A stretch of DNA of 7,333 nt from Fimbriiglobus sp. (GCA_025352585.1 JANXTD010000700.1:1-7333); one strand, 5' to 3'. Positions 1-6,907 are shown, counted from the stretch's first letter. A program made the numbers and translations. Notes: generated from the sequence alone by a model not told the origin.

Positions 1-666
1 CGCGACCAGTTCGCCTACACCTTCGACAACCTGGCGAAGGTGATCGACGAGTTCACCGAGACGCTGGAACTCAAGAGTTACGCCCTGTACGTGCAGGACT
101 ACGGTGCCCCGGTCGGCTACCGGCTCGCGGTCAAGCACCCGGAGCGGGTCACCGCCATCGTGGTGCAGAACGGCAACGCCTACGACGAGGGGATCGATAA
201 CGACTTCTGGAAGCCGATCAAGGCGTACTGGAAGGACCCGACCAGCAAGGAGAAGCGCGACGCCCTCCGCTTCGTCGTCGGCTACGACGCGACCAAGTGG
301 CAGTACACGCACGGGGTGAAGGACCCGGAGTTGGTCAGCCCCGACGGGCCGGCCCACGACCAGTTCCTGCTCGACCGCAAGGGCAACGACGAGATCCAAA
401 TGGACCTCATGCTGGACTACGGCAGCAACCCGCCTCTGTACCCGAAGTGGCAGGAGTACTTCCGCACGCACCAGCCGCCGGTACTGATCGCGTGGGGCAA
501 GCACGACCAGATCTTCCCGGCCGCCGGGGCCGAGCCATACAAGCGCGACCTGAAGACGCTGCACTACCACCTGCTCGACGCCGGGCACTTCGCCCTGGAG
601 ACCAACGGCGACGAGATCGCCAAGCTGATGCGGGAGTTCCTCGGCAAGCATGTGGCCAAGAAGTAG
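1..666 (+). CDS. alpha/beta hydrolase with Asp nucleophile (haloalkane dehalogenase/epoxide hydrolase-like), 5' end missing
   Basis: The reading frame is open from the first base and ends at TAG 664-666, so 221 residues of the C-terminal part are present. About 70 residues, which would carry the first strands and the oxyanion HG motif, should lie outside the window. The nucleophile elbow reads VQDYGAPVG with Asp33 (window numbering). A helical cap region follows (about residues 50-155), then the acid Asp169 in [10 protein letters not shown] and the catalytic His196 in DAGHFALE. This Asp-Asp-His arrangement is that of haloalkane dehalogenases and epoxide hydrolases, which hydrolyse their substrate through an alkyl-enzyme ester in the cytoplasm. 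The residue after the nucleophile is Tyr, where classical haloalkane dehalogenases have a halide-binding Trp, so dehalogenase activity should not be assumed. It is the first of five co-directional genes; the next start is 70 bases downstream. The fold is secure and the substrate unknown. Confidence 0.9.
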   Translation, partial: RDQFAYTFDNLAKVIDEFTETLELKSYALYVQDYGAPVGYRLAVKHPERVTAIVVQNGNAYDEGIDNDFWKPIKAYWKDPTSKEKRDALRFVVGYDATKWQYTHGVKDPELVSPDGPAHDQFLLDRKGNDEIQMDLMLDYGSNPPLYPKWQEYFRTHQPPVLIAWGKHDQIFPAAGAEPYKRDLKTLHYHLLDAGHFALETNGDEIAKLMREFLGKHVAKK

Positions 667-725
667 AAGCTGACGCGGCCTTTCCCCCAGCCCCGACGCG
701 CCCATGAGCGTCACGACAAACCGAC

Positions 726-731
726 GGAGAA
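726..731 (+). promoter_or_regulatory. ribosome binding site that sets the start of the metallo-hydrolase gene
   Basis: GGAGAA lies five bases before the ATG at 737. The alternative in-frame ATG at 704 has only C-rich sequence in front of it, so 737 is the better start. Confidence 0.65.
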
Positions 732-736
732 ACGGC

Positions 737-1543
737 ATGACGACTTCGCAAAGCACCGACCCGGTGTTCACCTACATCGGTGGGCCGACCCTCCTCATCG
801 AGATCGGCCGGGTGCGGTTCTTGACTGATCCGACCTTCGACCCGGCCGGCTCCCGCTACGCGGCCGGGCCGGTGCGGCTCGAGAAAACGAGCGGTCCCGC
901 AGCGGGTCCGGACGCGCTGCCCGTCGTCGATGCGGTGCTCCTGAGCCACGACCAGCATCTGGACAACCTGGACGACACGGGCCGGGTGTACCTGACGCGG
1001 GCGGCGAGTGTGCTGACCACGGTTTCGGGGGCCGGACGGCTCGGCGGCAACGCCTCCGGCCTGGCTCCCTGGGAGTCCCGTGTCGTCCGGTCGGCGGATG
1101 GGACAGAGTCGGTGACGGTGACCGCGACCCCGGCCCGGCACGGGCCGCCCGGCTGCGAATCGGCGCAAGGCGATGTCGTCGGGTTCTGCCTGGAGTGGGC
1201 GGGTGCCGACGGGGCAATCTATGTGTCCGGGGACACCGTGTGGTTCGACGGCGTGGCCGAGGTCGCCCGCCGATTCCGCGTCGTCACGGCCGTGCTGTTT
1301 CTCGGGGCGGCGGTCATCCCTGCGAAGGGTCGGGAACACCTCACGATGACCGCCGAAGAAGCGGTCCTGGCGGCGCGGGTGTTCACCCCGAGCCACGTCG
1401 TGCCGGTCCATGCCGAGGGCTGGGCGCACTTAACTCAAGGAAAAGAGGCGGTGACGGCCGCGTTCGTCGCCGCCGGGATGAGTGAGCAACTGGTGTGGCT
1501 GAAGTCCGGTCGCCCGACCTCGCTGGGGCGACCGGCCAAGTGA
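737..1543 (+). CDS. MBL-fold (UlaG-like) metal-dependent hydrolase
   Basis: The protein has 268 residues from the ATG at 737; an ATG at 704 would add 11 basic residues but lacks a ribosome binding site. It opens with FTYIGGPTLLIEIGRVRFLTDPTFDP, the N-terminal strand pattern of the UlaG/RomA-like branch of the metallo-beta-lactamase superfamily. The metal motif reads SHDQHLDNLDD, with His71, His74 and Asp76. Further likely metal or active-site residues are the His in PARHGP, the Asp in VSGDT and the His in VPVHAEGW near the C-terminus. Relative to the common HxHxDH signature, the motif has Gln at the second His position and Asn at the last. This may be a subfamily trait or may indicate altered metal binding. 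No signal peptide is seen, so a cytoplasmic enzyme is expected. The substrate cannot be inferred. It is followed after 36 bases by the flavin-binding gene, consistent with co-transcription. Confidence 0.9.
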   Translation: MTTSQSTDPVFTYIGGPTLLIEIGRVRFLTDPTFDPAGSRYAAGPVRLEKTSGPAAGPDALPVVDAVLLSHDQHLDNLDDTGRVYLTRAASVLTTVSGAGRLGGNASGLAPWESRVVRSADGTESVTVTATPARHGPPGCESAQGDVVGFCLEWAGADGAIYVSGDTVWFDGVAEVARRFRVVTAVLFLGAAVIPAKGREHLTMTAEEAVLAARVFTPSHVVPVHAEGWAHLTQGKEAVTAAFVAAGMSEQLVWLKSGRPTSLGRPAK

Positions 1544-1579
1544 CCGGGCCACAGCCCAAACCCCAAGACCGAGGATGCC

Positions 1580-2242
1580 ATGAAAACGGTCCCCAGCGAT
1601 GTGGCGTTCACCCCGGCGGTGAAGGCGGCCCAGGAGCGGATGGGGTCGCGCCGGAGTTACGCCCGCATGGAACGCGGCGACGGGTGGCAGACGACCGTCA
1701 CCCCGGACCTGGCGGAGTTCCTCGCCGACCTGGACATGTTCTACCTCGGCACGGCGACGGCCGGCGGGCAGCCGTACATCCAGTACCGCGGCGGCCCGCC
1801 CGGATTCCTCCGGGTGATCGACGACCGCACGCTGGGGTTCGGCGACTTCGGCGGCAACCGCCAGTACGTCACCGTCGGCAACCTGTCGGAGAACCCGAAG
1901 GCGTACCTGTTCCTCATGGACTACGCCCAGCAGCGGCGGGTGAAGGTGTGGGGCACCGCCCGCGTCGTCGAGGGCGACGCGGCGCTGATGGAGCGACTCG
2001 GCGACCCGGCGTACCCCGGCCGGGTCGAGCGGGCGGTCCTGTTCACGGTCGCGGCGTGGGACGTGAATTGCCACCAGCACATCCACCCGCGGTTCTCGCA
2101 GCGGCAGATCGCCCCGGTGGTCGCGGGGCTGACGGCGCGGGTCGCGGAACTCGAAGCCGAAGTGGAGCGCCTGCGGGCGAGTGCGCGTCCCGATACCAAC
2201 GCCGCGCAACTACTCGTGGGCGGCGGCGCGGCCCAGATTTAG
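1580..2242 (+). CDS. pyridoxamine 5'-phosphate oxidase-family FMN-binding protein
   Basis: The protein has 220 residues. ATG 1580 is preceded by GAGG about seven bases upstream. Residues 45-165 look like a PNPOx-type FMN-binding split barrel: MFYLGTATAGGQPYIQYRGG, then LGFGDFGGNRQYVTVGNL, then a strand-rich segment (AYLFLMDY, VKVWGTARVV). The segment VAAWDVNCHQHIHPRF recalls a branch of PNPOx-like proteins that is separate from true PdxH. A short C-terminal helix (about 178-200, VAGLTARVAELEAEVERLRA) has heptad-like Leu/Val spacing and could be a small coiled coil for oligomerisation. Members of this branch are usually unassigned flavin or haem-binding oxidoreductases, so a role in vitamin B6 synthesis is not implied. 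It lies between the MBL hydrolase and the membrane protein genes on the same strand. Family assignment is firm, reaction unknown. Confidence 0.9.
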   Translation: MKTVPSDVAFTPAVKAAQERMGSRRSYARMERGDGWQTTVTPDLAEFLADLDMFYLGTATAGGQPYIQYRGGPPGFLRVIDDRTLGFGDFGGNRQYVTVGNLSENPKAYLFLMDYAQQRRVKVWGTARVVEGDAALMERLGDPAYPGRVERAVLFTVAAWDVNCHQHIHPRFSQRQIAPVVAGLTARVAELEAEVERLRASARPDTNAAQLLVGGGAAQI

Positions 2243-2352
2243 CGCGCGGTGCGAACGCCGCCGGCCTCTTTTCAACTGACAAAACCGAATCGACGCGGGA
2301 CTCCTCGCGTGACACCAGTCTCAACGATCCACTGACCCCGCGGAGTCCGAAC

Positions 2353-2847
2353 ATGGGCGACATCCTGACCTTCTTTCCGACCGCACAAGTCGGCCTGCAC
2401 ACGGCGATCAGCCTCCTCGGGATCGCGGCCGGCGCGGTCGCCGTCGGCGGGATGGCGGCGGGCCGGCGGCTCGACGGGTGGATCGAAGTGTTCTTGTGGG
2501 CCACCGTCGCCACGAGTTTCTCCGGCTTCTTCCTGCCCGCCGAGAAGCTGCTGCCCTCGCACGTCCTCGCGGCGCTGTCGCTGGTCGTGCTCGCGGTCGC
2601 GCTGGTCGCGGTGTACGTCCGCCGCCTCGCGGGCGGCTGGCGGGTGGCGTTCGTGCTCTCGGCCGTGGCCGCTCTGTACCTGAACGTCTTCGTCCTGATC
2701 GTTCAGTCGTTCCAAAAGGTGCCGGCGCTGCACGCCCTCGCGCCGACGCAGTCCGAACCGCCGTTCGCCGTCGCCCAGGCGGCGACACTGCTGGCGTTCG
2801 TCGCGATCGGCGTCGTCGCCAACGCCCGCTTCCGCCCCGCGGCCTGA
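2353..2847 (+). CDS. uncharacterised multi-span membrane protein
   Basis: The protein has 164 residues. I chose ATG 2353 because CGGAG lies seven bases upstream and the sequence turns hydrophobic at once; the frame is open far upstream only because of high GC. Hydrophobic segments lie at about residues 12-36, 43-61, 70-89, 97-120 and 137-157, suggesting four or five membrane spans. Polar or charged residues inside or beside them include His16, Glu45, Lys65, His70, Asn111 and Gln118. The loop between the last two spans reads FQKVPALHALAPTQSEPPFAV, which looks like a conserved signature rather than random linker. From memory, similar proteins occur in many proteobacteria without known function; I cannot name a Pfam family with confidence. 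A gap of 110 bases separates it from the preceding gene and 104 bases from the following oxidoreductase, so it may have its own promoter, though none is clear. Confidence 0.85.
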   Translation: MGDILTFFPTAQVGLHTAISLLGIAAGAVAVGGMAAGRRLDGWIEVFLWATVATSFSGFFLPAEKLLPSHVLAALSLVVLAVALVAVYVRRLAGGWRVAFVLSAVAALYLNVFVLIVQSFQKVPALHALAPTQSEPPFAVAQAATLLAFVAIGVVANARFRPAA

Positions 2848-2951
2848 ATCCCTGCGACGTGCGATCTCGAAGTTCGGCCGCCTCGACCTTTGCCCCGAAC
2901 CGCGGGGCGCGTACGGCAACAGCGGCTGGGCACTTTGGGGAAGGGGACATC

Positions 2952-4367
2952 ATGGCGACACCGGAAGACTACGACCTCGTCATTCTCGGCAGCGGCGAGG
3001 CGGGCAAGTGCCTGGCCTGGGAGTTGGCGGCGCGGGGGCGGCGGGTCGCCGTCGTCGAGCGGAAGTACGTCGGCGGGTCGTGCCCGAACGTCGCCTGCCT
3101 GCCGAGCAAGAGCGTCGTCCACGCCGCCAAGGTCGCCGACTACGCCCGGCGCTCCGCGGAGTTCGGGCTGGTCGCCGGCGGCGGGGGCGTTGACCTGGCC
3201 GCGGTGCGCGACCGCAAGCGGCGCATGGTCGCCGGCCTGGTCGAAGTCCACCTGGCGAAGTTCCGGGCGAGCGGGGCGGAACTCGTCTTCGGCGACGGCC
3301 GCTTCACCGGGCCGCGCACCGTCGAGGTCGCCCTGCGCGGCGGCGGCACGCGGACACTGCGCGGCGAGAACGTCGTCATCAACACCGGCTCGCGCGCGGC
3401 GATCGACGCCACCCCCGGCCTGCGCGAGTCCGGGCCGCTGACCCACGTCGAGGCGCTCGAACTCGACCGCGTGCCGGGGCACCTCGTCGTCCTCGGCGGC
3501 GGACCCGTCGGGCTGGAGTTGGCCCAGGCGTTCCGCCGCTTCGGGGCCGCGGTGACCGTCATCGAGCGAAACCCGGCGCTGCTGCACCGGGAGGACGCCG
3601 ACGTGACCGACGCGGTGGCCGCACTCTTCGCCGACGAGGGGGTCGCCGTCTCCGCCGGCACGAGCGTCGAGCGCGTCTCCGGGGCCTCCGGCGAGGCGGT
3701 GCGGCTCCACGCCCGGCGCGGCGGGGTCGAGGTCGTCGTCGAGGGCACGCACCTGCTGGTTGCGGCCGGCCGCACGCCGAACACCGACGGCCTCGGGCTG
3801 GAACTCGCCGGCGTCACGCTCGACGCGCGGGGCCACGTCGCCGTGGACGAACGCCTCCGGACGGCGGCGGCCGGCGTCTGGGCGGTGGGCGACTGCGCCG
3901 GCAGCCCGCAGTTCACCCACGTCGGCTACGACGACTTCCGCGTCGTGCAGGCGAACCTCACCGGCGGCGACCGGGTGACGACGGGCCGGCAGGTGCCGTC
4001 GTGCCTGTTCACCGACCCCGAGCTGGCCCGCGTCGGCCTGAGCGAGCGGCAGGCGCAGGAGCAAGGCGTCGCGTACCGCCTGGCGAAGATCCCGATGCGG
4101 GCCGTACTGCGGACCTGGACGCTGGGCGAGCCGCGCGGGTTCCTGAAGGGGTTGGTTGCGACCGACAGCGACCGGATCCTCGGCTTCACCGCGTTCGGGG
4201 CGGAGGCCGGGGAGGTGCTGGCCGTCGTCCAGGTGGCGATGGCCGCGGGGCTGCCGTACACCGCCCTGCGCGACGCGGTCCTGACGCACCCGACGGTGGC
4301 CGAAGGCCTGGTCGTGCTCTTCTCGTCCGGGTCACTCGGCGGCGGCGCGGCGGACCCTCACAAGTGA
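2952..4367 (+). CDS. FAD-dependent NAD(P)-disulfide oxidoreductase, mercuric reductase-like
   Basis: The protein has 471 residues from ATG 2952, with an AAGGGG ribosome binding site ending five bases upstream. It has the class I pyridine nucleotide-disulfide oxidoreductase layout. The FAD motif LGSGEAG lies at residues 12-18 and the redox-active disulfide Cys44/Cys49 in GGSCPNVACLPSK. The NAD(P)H motif GGGPVG lies at 182-187, the second FAD motif with Gly313-Asp314 in VGDCAG, and the C-terminal dimer domain contains the catalytic His446 and Glu451 in HPTVAE. The family transfers electrons from NAD(P)H via FAD to a disulfide or metal substrate. It lacks both the N-terminal heavy-metal domain and the C-terminal Cys pair of MerA (it ends SLGGGAADPHK), so mercury reduction is unlikely without further evidence. 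It also does not look like lipoamide or glutathione reductase. It is the last gene of the plus-strand run and converges on the nitroreductase gene. Confidence 0.93.
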   Translation: MATPEDYDLVILGSGEAGKCLAWELAARGRRVAVVERKYVGGSCPNVACLPSKSVVHAAKVADYARRSAEFGLVAGGGGVDLAAVRDRKRRMVAGLVEVHLAKFRASGAELVFGDGRFTGPRTVEVALRGGGTRTLRGENVVINTGSRAAIDATPGLRESGPLTHVEALELDRVPGHLVVLGGGPVGLELAQAFRRFGAAVTVIERNPALLHREDADVTDAVAALFADEGVAVSAGTSVERVSGASGEAVRLHARRGGVEVVVEGTHLLVAAGRTPNTDGLGLELAGVTLDARGHVAVDERLRTAAAGVWAVGDCAGSPQFTHVGYDDFRVVQANLTGGDRVTTGRQVPSCLFTDPELARVGLSERQAQEQGVAYRLAKIPMRAVLRTWTLGEPRGFLKGLVATDSDRILGFTAFGAEAGEVLAVVQVAMAAGLPYTALRDAVLTHPTVAEGLVVLFSSGSLGGGAADPHK

Positions 4368-4384
4368 TCGCGCGGTCCGGCGTT

Positions 4385-4993
4385 TCACTGGCCGAGGCCG
4401 GATGCCGTGCCCCACTGCCCGCCGAAGACGAACTCGGCGAGCGGCCGTCGCGGCCGGGGGGCGGCGTCGCGCTCCCGGTACTTGTCCGGTAGCGCGTCCG
4501 GGCCGGCCGCGTAGCCGATCGCCAGCGCGGTCAGGGGGCGCACCCCCTCGGGGATCTGGTACAACTCCCGCGCCCGGTCGGGCAGGATGCCGATCATCTG
4601 GTGGACGGACAGGCCGCGGGCCGTCGCCTCCAGGGTCAGGCTCGCGCCGGCGAGGCCGAGGTCGTGCTCGGCGGCGGCGTTCGGCTTGCCGTTGCGGGCG
4701 AAGTTCAGGCTCGCGCAGCCGAGGGCGAGCACCGGCGCGTCCTTCGCCCACTCCCGGTTCCCCTCGACCAGGCACGACAGCAGTCGCTCGAACTCCGCGG
4801 GGTCGGCCTTCGTCGCCACGACGTACCGCCACGGCTGCTCGTTGTACGACGAGGCCGACCAGCGGGCCGCCTCGAACACCGAGCGGAGGTCGTCCGCGGA
4901 GACGGCCCGGTCGGCGAAGGCGTACGGGCTCCACCGCTTGGCGAGGAGGTCGTGGATCGGGTGGTCGGGGGAGGCGTGCTTCGGATCGGTCAT
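4385..4993 (-). CDS. nitroreductase-family flavoprotein
   Basis: The protein has 202 residues. The start is ATG 4991-4993 (minus strand, MTDPKH), with GAGGG seven bases upstream. A longer version beginning near 5098 would add 35 residues rich in Pro and Arg that look like translated leader, so it was not used. N-terminal FMN-phosphate contacts are seen in KRWSPYAF (Arg20, Ser22) and the flavin loop in ARWSASSYNEQPWRY (Asn51, Gln53). The central helix EHDLGLAGASLTLEATARGL followed by HQMIGI is typical of the small NADH-dependent nitroreductases (NfsB/frp-like superfamily), which reduce nitroaromatics, quinones or flavin-like substrates as dimers with one FMN per active site. The stop is 17 bases from the stop of the FAD oxidoreductase on the other strand, with no obvious hairpin terminator between them. 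The substrate is unknown. Confidence 0.92.
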   Translation of the reverse strand: MTDPKHASPDHPIHDLLAKRWSPYAFADRAVSADDLRSVFEAARWSASSYNEQPWRYVVATKADPAEFERLLSCLVEGNREWAKDAPVLALGCASLNFARNGKPNAAAEHDLGLAGASLTLEATARGLSVHQMIGILPDRARELYQIPEGVRPLTALAIGYAAGPDALPDKYRERDAAPRPRRPLAEFVFGGQWGTASGLGQ

Positions 4994-5464
4994 GTCATCG
5001 CCCTCGGGACACACGGGTCGGGGCACTTCGGGCGGGGAGCGGTTCCCCAACCGCGGGTCGCGCGGGCGACCGAAGTGCGGGTTGCTGCCCGACATCATCT
5101 TATCGCGTTTCCGCCCAGGCCGACATTTCCCGCCCCTGTTCTCGCCGAGTCGTCCGTTCGTCAGGCGTCCGTTTTTACGAATGGGGCGTCGGGTCGGTTA
5201 CTGGCAGCGCGGTCGAATCGTCCGACGACCCTGCCAATGCTCGCCGTCACGCAAGGGGGTCGGGTGCTCGCCGTTCCCGCGACTGCCCACGATGAGCTTC
5301 GAGTACGTCGCCGACCCCGAGGCGAAGTTGCTCGCGACCCCGTTCACTTCGCGCCGGGCGCGGCCAGGGCGAACCCGCGTTCCGTGCCCGGCCCGCTCCG
5401 ATTTCCGCGGCGAACTCGCATAATGTCCGGGAGGCCCTTTCGCGAACTCCCCCAAGGACGTGCC
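4994..5464. other. gene-free region between divergent nitroreductase and epimerase genes
   Basis: About 470 bases hold no supportable gene; open frames here on both strands are products of high GC and match nothing I recognise. It must contain the promoters for the two divergent genes, but no convincing -35/-10 pair is visible. Weak candidates are CATAAT near 5418 for the epimerase and TAAGAT on the minus strand near 5099 for the nitroreductase. Small repeats seen are an 8-bp direct repeat CGTCCGTT at 5151 and 5166, and a 7-bp inverted repeat GCGAAGT/ACTTCGC (5322-5328 and 5346-5352). Either could be chance. Confidence 0.5.
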
Positions 5465-6478
5465 ATGCGTTTCCTGCTCACTGGCGGCTACGGTTTCATC
5501 GGCGCGTGGATCGCCCGCACTTTGCTCGCCGACGGCTGCGAAGTCTTCGTCTACGACCTGCGCGAAGACCCCCGCCGGCTGCGACTCGTGCTCACCGAGG
5601 AACAGATCGCGAAGGTGAAATTCGTCCGCGGCGACGTGACCGACTTGCCGACGCTGACCGCGGCACTGAAGGCCCACGGCATCACGCACGTGATTCACCT
5701 CGCGGGGTTGCAGGTGCCGACGTGCCGCGTCGATCCGATGCTCGGGGCGAAGGTCAACGTCCTCGGCACGCTCGCGGTGTTCGAGGCGGTCAAGGCGTGC
5801 GGCGGCCAGGTGACTCGCGTCGTCTACGCCAGCTCCGCGGCCGTGTTCGGTGCCCCCGACAAGTACCCGCCGGGTGCCCAGCCGGACGACGCCCCGCTCT
5901 CACCGAGTACGCACTACGGCATCTTCAAAATCTGCAACGAGGGCAACGCCCGCATCTACCACCAGGACCACGGCATTTCGTCGGTGGGGTTACGCCCGTG
6001 GACGGTCTACGGCCCCGGCCGCGACCTTGGTATGACGAGCGAGCCGACGAAGGCGATCAAGGCGTGCCTGCTGGGCCGGCCGTACGCGATCGGCTTCGGC
6101 GGCACGACCGACTTCCAGTACGTCCACGACACCGCCCGCGCCTTCGTCCTGAGCGCGACCCGCCCCTACACCGGCGCCAAGAGCTACAACCTCCGCGGCG
6201 ACGTGGTCACGATGAAGCAGTTCCACGCCGCGCTGACCGAAGTACTCCCCGCCGCGGCGACGCTGGTGACGACCGGCACGACGCAAATCGCCATCGCCTA
6301 CGACCTAAGCGACGACGGCATCACCCGCGACCTGGGTCCGATGCCCAAAACCCCGCTGGTGGCCGGCATCCGCGAGACGGTTGCGATCTTCGCCCGGCTG
6401 CACGCCGAAGGGAGGCTGAACACGTCCGACCTCGACGCCCCAGCCACGCCGCCGGCGGTGACGACCGACGAGCCGTAG
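5465..6478 (+). CDS. NAD(P)-dependent epimerase/dehydratase (extended SDR)
   Basis: The protein has 337 residues from ATG 5465, with AAGGA six bases upstream. The N-terminus MRFLLTGGYGFIG carries the TGxxGFIG dinucleotide-binding motif (residues 6-13). Next come the conserved Asp of RGDVTD, then HLAGLQVPTCRVDP, then YASSAAVFG with the catalytic Ser region. The active-site pair Tyr151/Lys155 is in THYGIFK, and RPWTVYGPGRD and FQYVHDTARAF belong to the substrate-binding half. This is the extended short-chain dehydrogenase fold used by UDP-sugar 4-epimerases, dehydratases and related reductases. The sequence does not decide between a nucleotide-sugar epimerase and a simpler polyol or acid dehydrogenase. 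The last 20 or so residues are Ala/Pro/Thr-rich and probably disordered. The stop is eight bases before the palindromic repeat, which may end its transcript. It looks like a single-gene unit. Confidence 0.92.
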   Translation: MRFLLTGGYGFIGAWIARTLLADGCEVFVYDLREDPRRLRLVLTEEQIAKVKFVRGDVTDLPTLTAALKAHGITHVIHLAGLQVPTCRVDPMLGAKVNVLGTLAVFEAVKACGGQVTRVVYASSAAVFGAPDKYPPGAQPDDAPLSPSTHYGIFKICNEGNARIYHQDHGISSVGLRPWTVYGPGRDLGMTSEPTKAIKACLLGRPYAIGFGGTTDFQYVHDTARAFVLSATRPYTGAKSYNLRGDVVTMKQFHAALTEVLPAAATLVTTGTTQIAIAYDLSDDGITRDLGPMPKTPLVAGIRETVAIFARLHAEGRLNTSDLDAPATPPAVTTDEP

Positions 6479-6485
6479 GGGTCCA

Positions 6486-6589
6486 TCCTGGCGAGCGGGG
6501 GACGATAGTCCTCCGAGTCCTTCCCCGCTGTGGCGACAGTCACCGATGGTGGGAGCACTCGGAGGACTATCGTCCCCCGCTCGCCGGGA
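6486..6589. repeat. long nested palindrome between convergent genes (possible MITE/REP-like element or bidirectional terminator)
   Basis: The arms 6490-6518 and 6557-6585 are perfect 29-bp reverse complements. Pairing continues outwards to 6486/6589 through one G-T wobble. The 38-base centre holds a further partial stem (around 6520-6524 with 6551-6555) and a small CTGT-GGCG-ACAG hairpin (6528-6539). Each arm is itself palindromic: CGGGGGAC (6496-6503), GATA loop, GTCCTCCG (6508-6515) pairs over 8 bp with one wobble. It sits exactly between two convergent genes, so transcripts from either side would fold into a very stable hairpin, but there is no T-tract. A small non-autonomous mobile element is the main alternative; no clear target-site duplication is visible at its edges. 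Confidence 0.85.
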
Positions 6590-6878
6590 GTTGTTCCAAC
6601 ACCTTCGCGGCGTCCCGTTCCGCGTGGATTTCCTTCCACATCTCCGCTTCCCGTTCGGCCTCGGCCAAGTCGAAAGCGCGGAATTCGCGGATCGCGTCCT
6701 CGTCGATCACGCCGCGGCCGGCGAGTTCCCAGAGCGGCCGCAAGCGCTCGGGCGTCCCCTCCGGCATGGGAAGCCTCTCGACGATGCGAATCTCTACGTC
6801 CTTGCCGACGAACGCCAACAACTCAGGCAGTTCGAGGTGCGCCGACTCGATGTGACGAGTCACGATGATCGGATTCAC
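6567..6878 (-). CDS. small hypothetical protein, antitoxin-like
   Basis: The protein has 103 residues. GTG 6876-6878 was chosen because GGAAGAGG lies five bases upstream; the in-frame TTG at 6893 would start inside that leader. The N-terminus alternates short strands (NPIIVTRHIESAHLELPELLAFVGKDVEIRIVE, given here in two parts: residues 2-17 and 18-34), resembling the small beta-rich antitoxin-like proteins common in planctomycetes and cyanobacteria. The rest (about 45-97) is predicted helical and charged (DLAEAEREAEMWKEIHAE). No toxin gene such as a PIN or RelE domain follows: the frame ends at TAG 6567-6569 inside the right arm of the palindrome, which encodes the final PASGGR. An antitoxin role is an inference from general look only. 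Codon use and GC match the chromosome. The gene itself is likely real. Confidence 0.72.
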   Translation of the reverse strand: MNPIIVTRHIESAHLELPELLAFVGKDVEIRIVERLPMPEGTPERLRPLWELAGRGVIDEDAIREFRAFDLAEAEREAEMWKEIHAERDAAKVLEQLPASGGR

Positions 6879-6883
6879 AGAAA

Positions 6884-6891
6884 CCTCTTCC
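6884..6891 (-). promoter_or_regulatory. ribosome binding site that sets the GTG start of the small antitoxin-like gene
   Basis: On the minus strand GGAAGAGG is followed by TTTCT and then GTG. The spacing of five bases is good and favours GTG 6878 over TTG 6893. Confidence 0.65.
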
Positions 6892-6907
6892 AATTACCCT
6901 AGTCGGC

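Noticed and set aside
704..736. Earlier ATG for the MBL hydrolase
   Set aside because: No Shine-Dalgarno before 704, while 737 has GGAGAA at good spacing and gives the family-like N-terminus.
407..1429. Long minus-strand open frame of 340 codons opposite the hydrolase and MBL genes
   Set aside because: Its translation is Arg/Gly/Pro-rich and low in recognisable motifs, and it mirrors two clear plus-strand genes; typical GC shadow.
2703..4289. Long minus-strand open frame of 528 codons opposite the FAD oxidoreductase
   Set aside because: Composition follows the complementary frame of a well-supported flavoenzyme gene; no motif or start signal.
4368..4384. Terminator between the convergent oxidoreductase and nitroreductase genes
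   Set aside because: The 17-base gap holds no stable hairpin or T-tract; any terminator would have to lie inside the coding regions.
4994..5098. N-terminal extension of the nitroreductase to 5098
   Set aside because: The added 35 residues are Pro/Arg-rich and unlike the family; the inner ATG has GAGGG seven bases upstream.
5322..5352. 7-bp inverted repeat GCGAAGT/ACTTCGC as a possible operator
   Set aside because: Too short to distinguish from chance in GC-rich sequence and about 110 bases from the epimerase start, with no regulator gene nearby.
5198..5698. Minus-strand open frame in the 4994-5464 gap, overlapping the epimerase start
   Set aside because: No family resemblance, no ribosome binding site noted, and half of it lies opposite the epimerase N-terminus.
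5506..6855. Plus-strand open frame of 449 codons overlapping the epimerase and running through the palindrome
   Set aside because: Out of frame with the clear epimerase gene and Arg/Pro-rich; it only stays open because of high GC.
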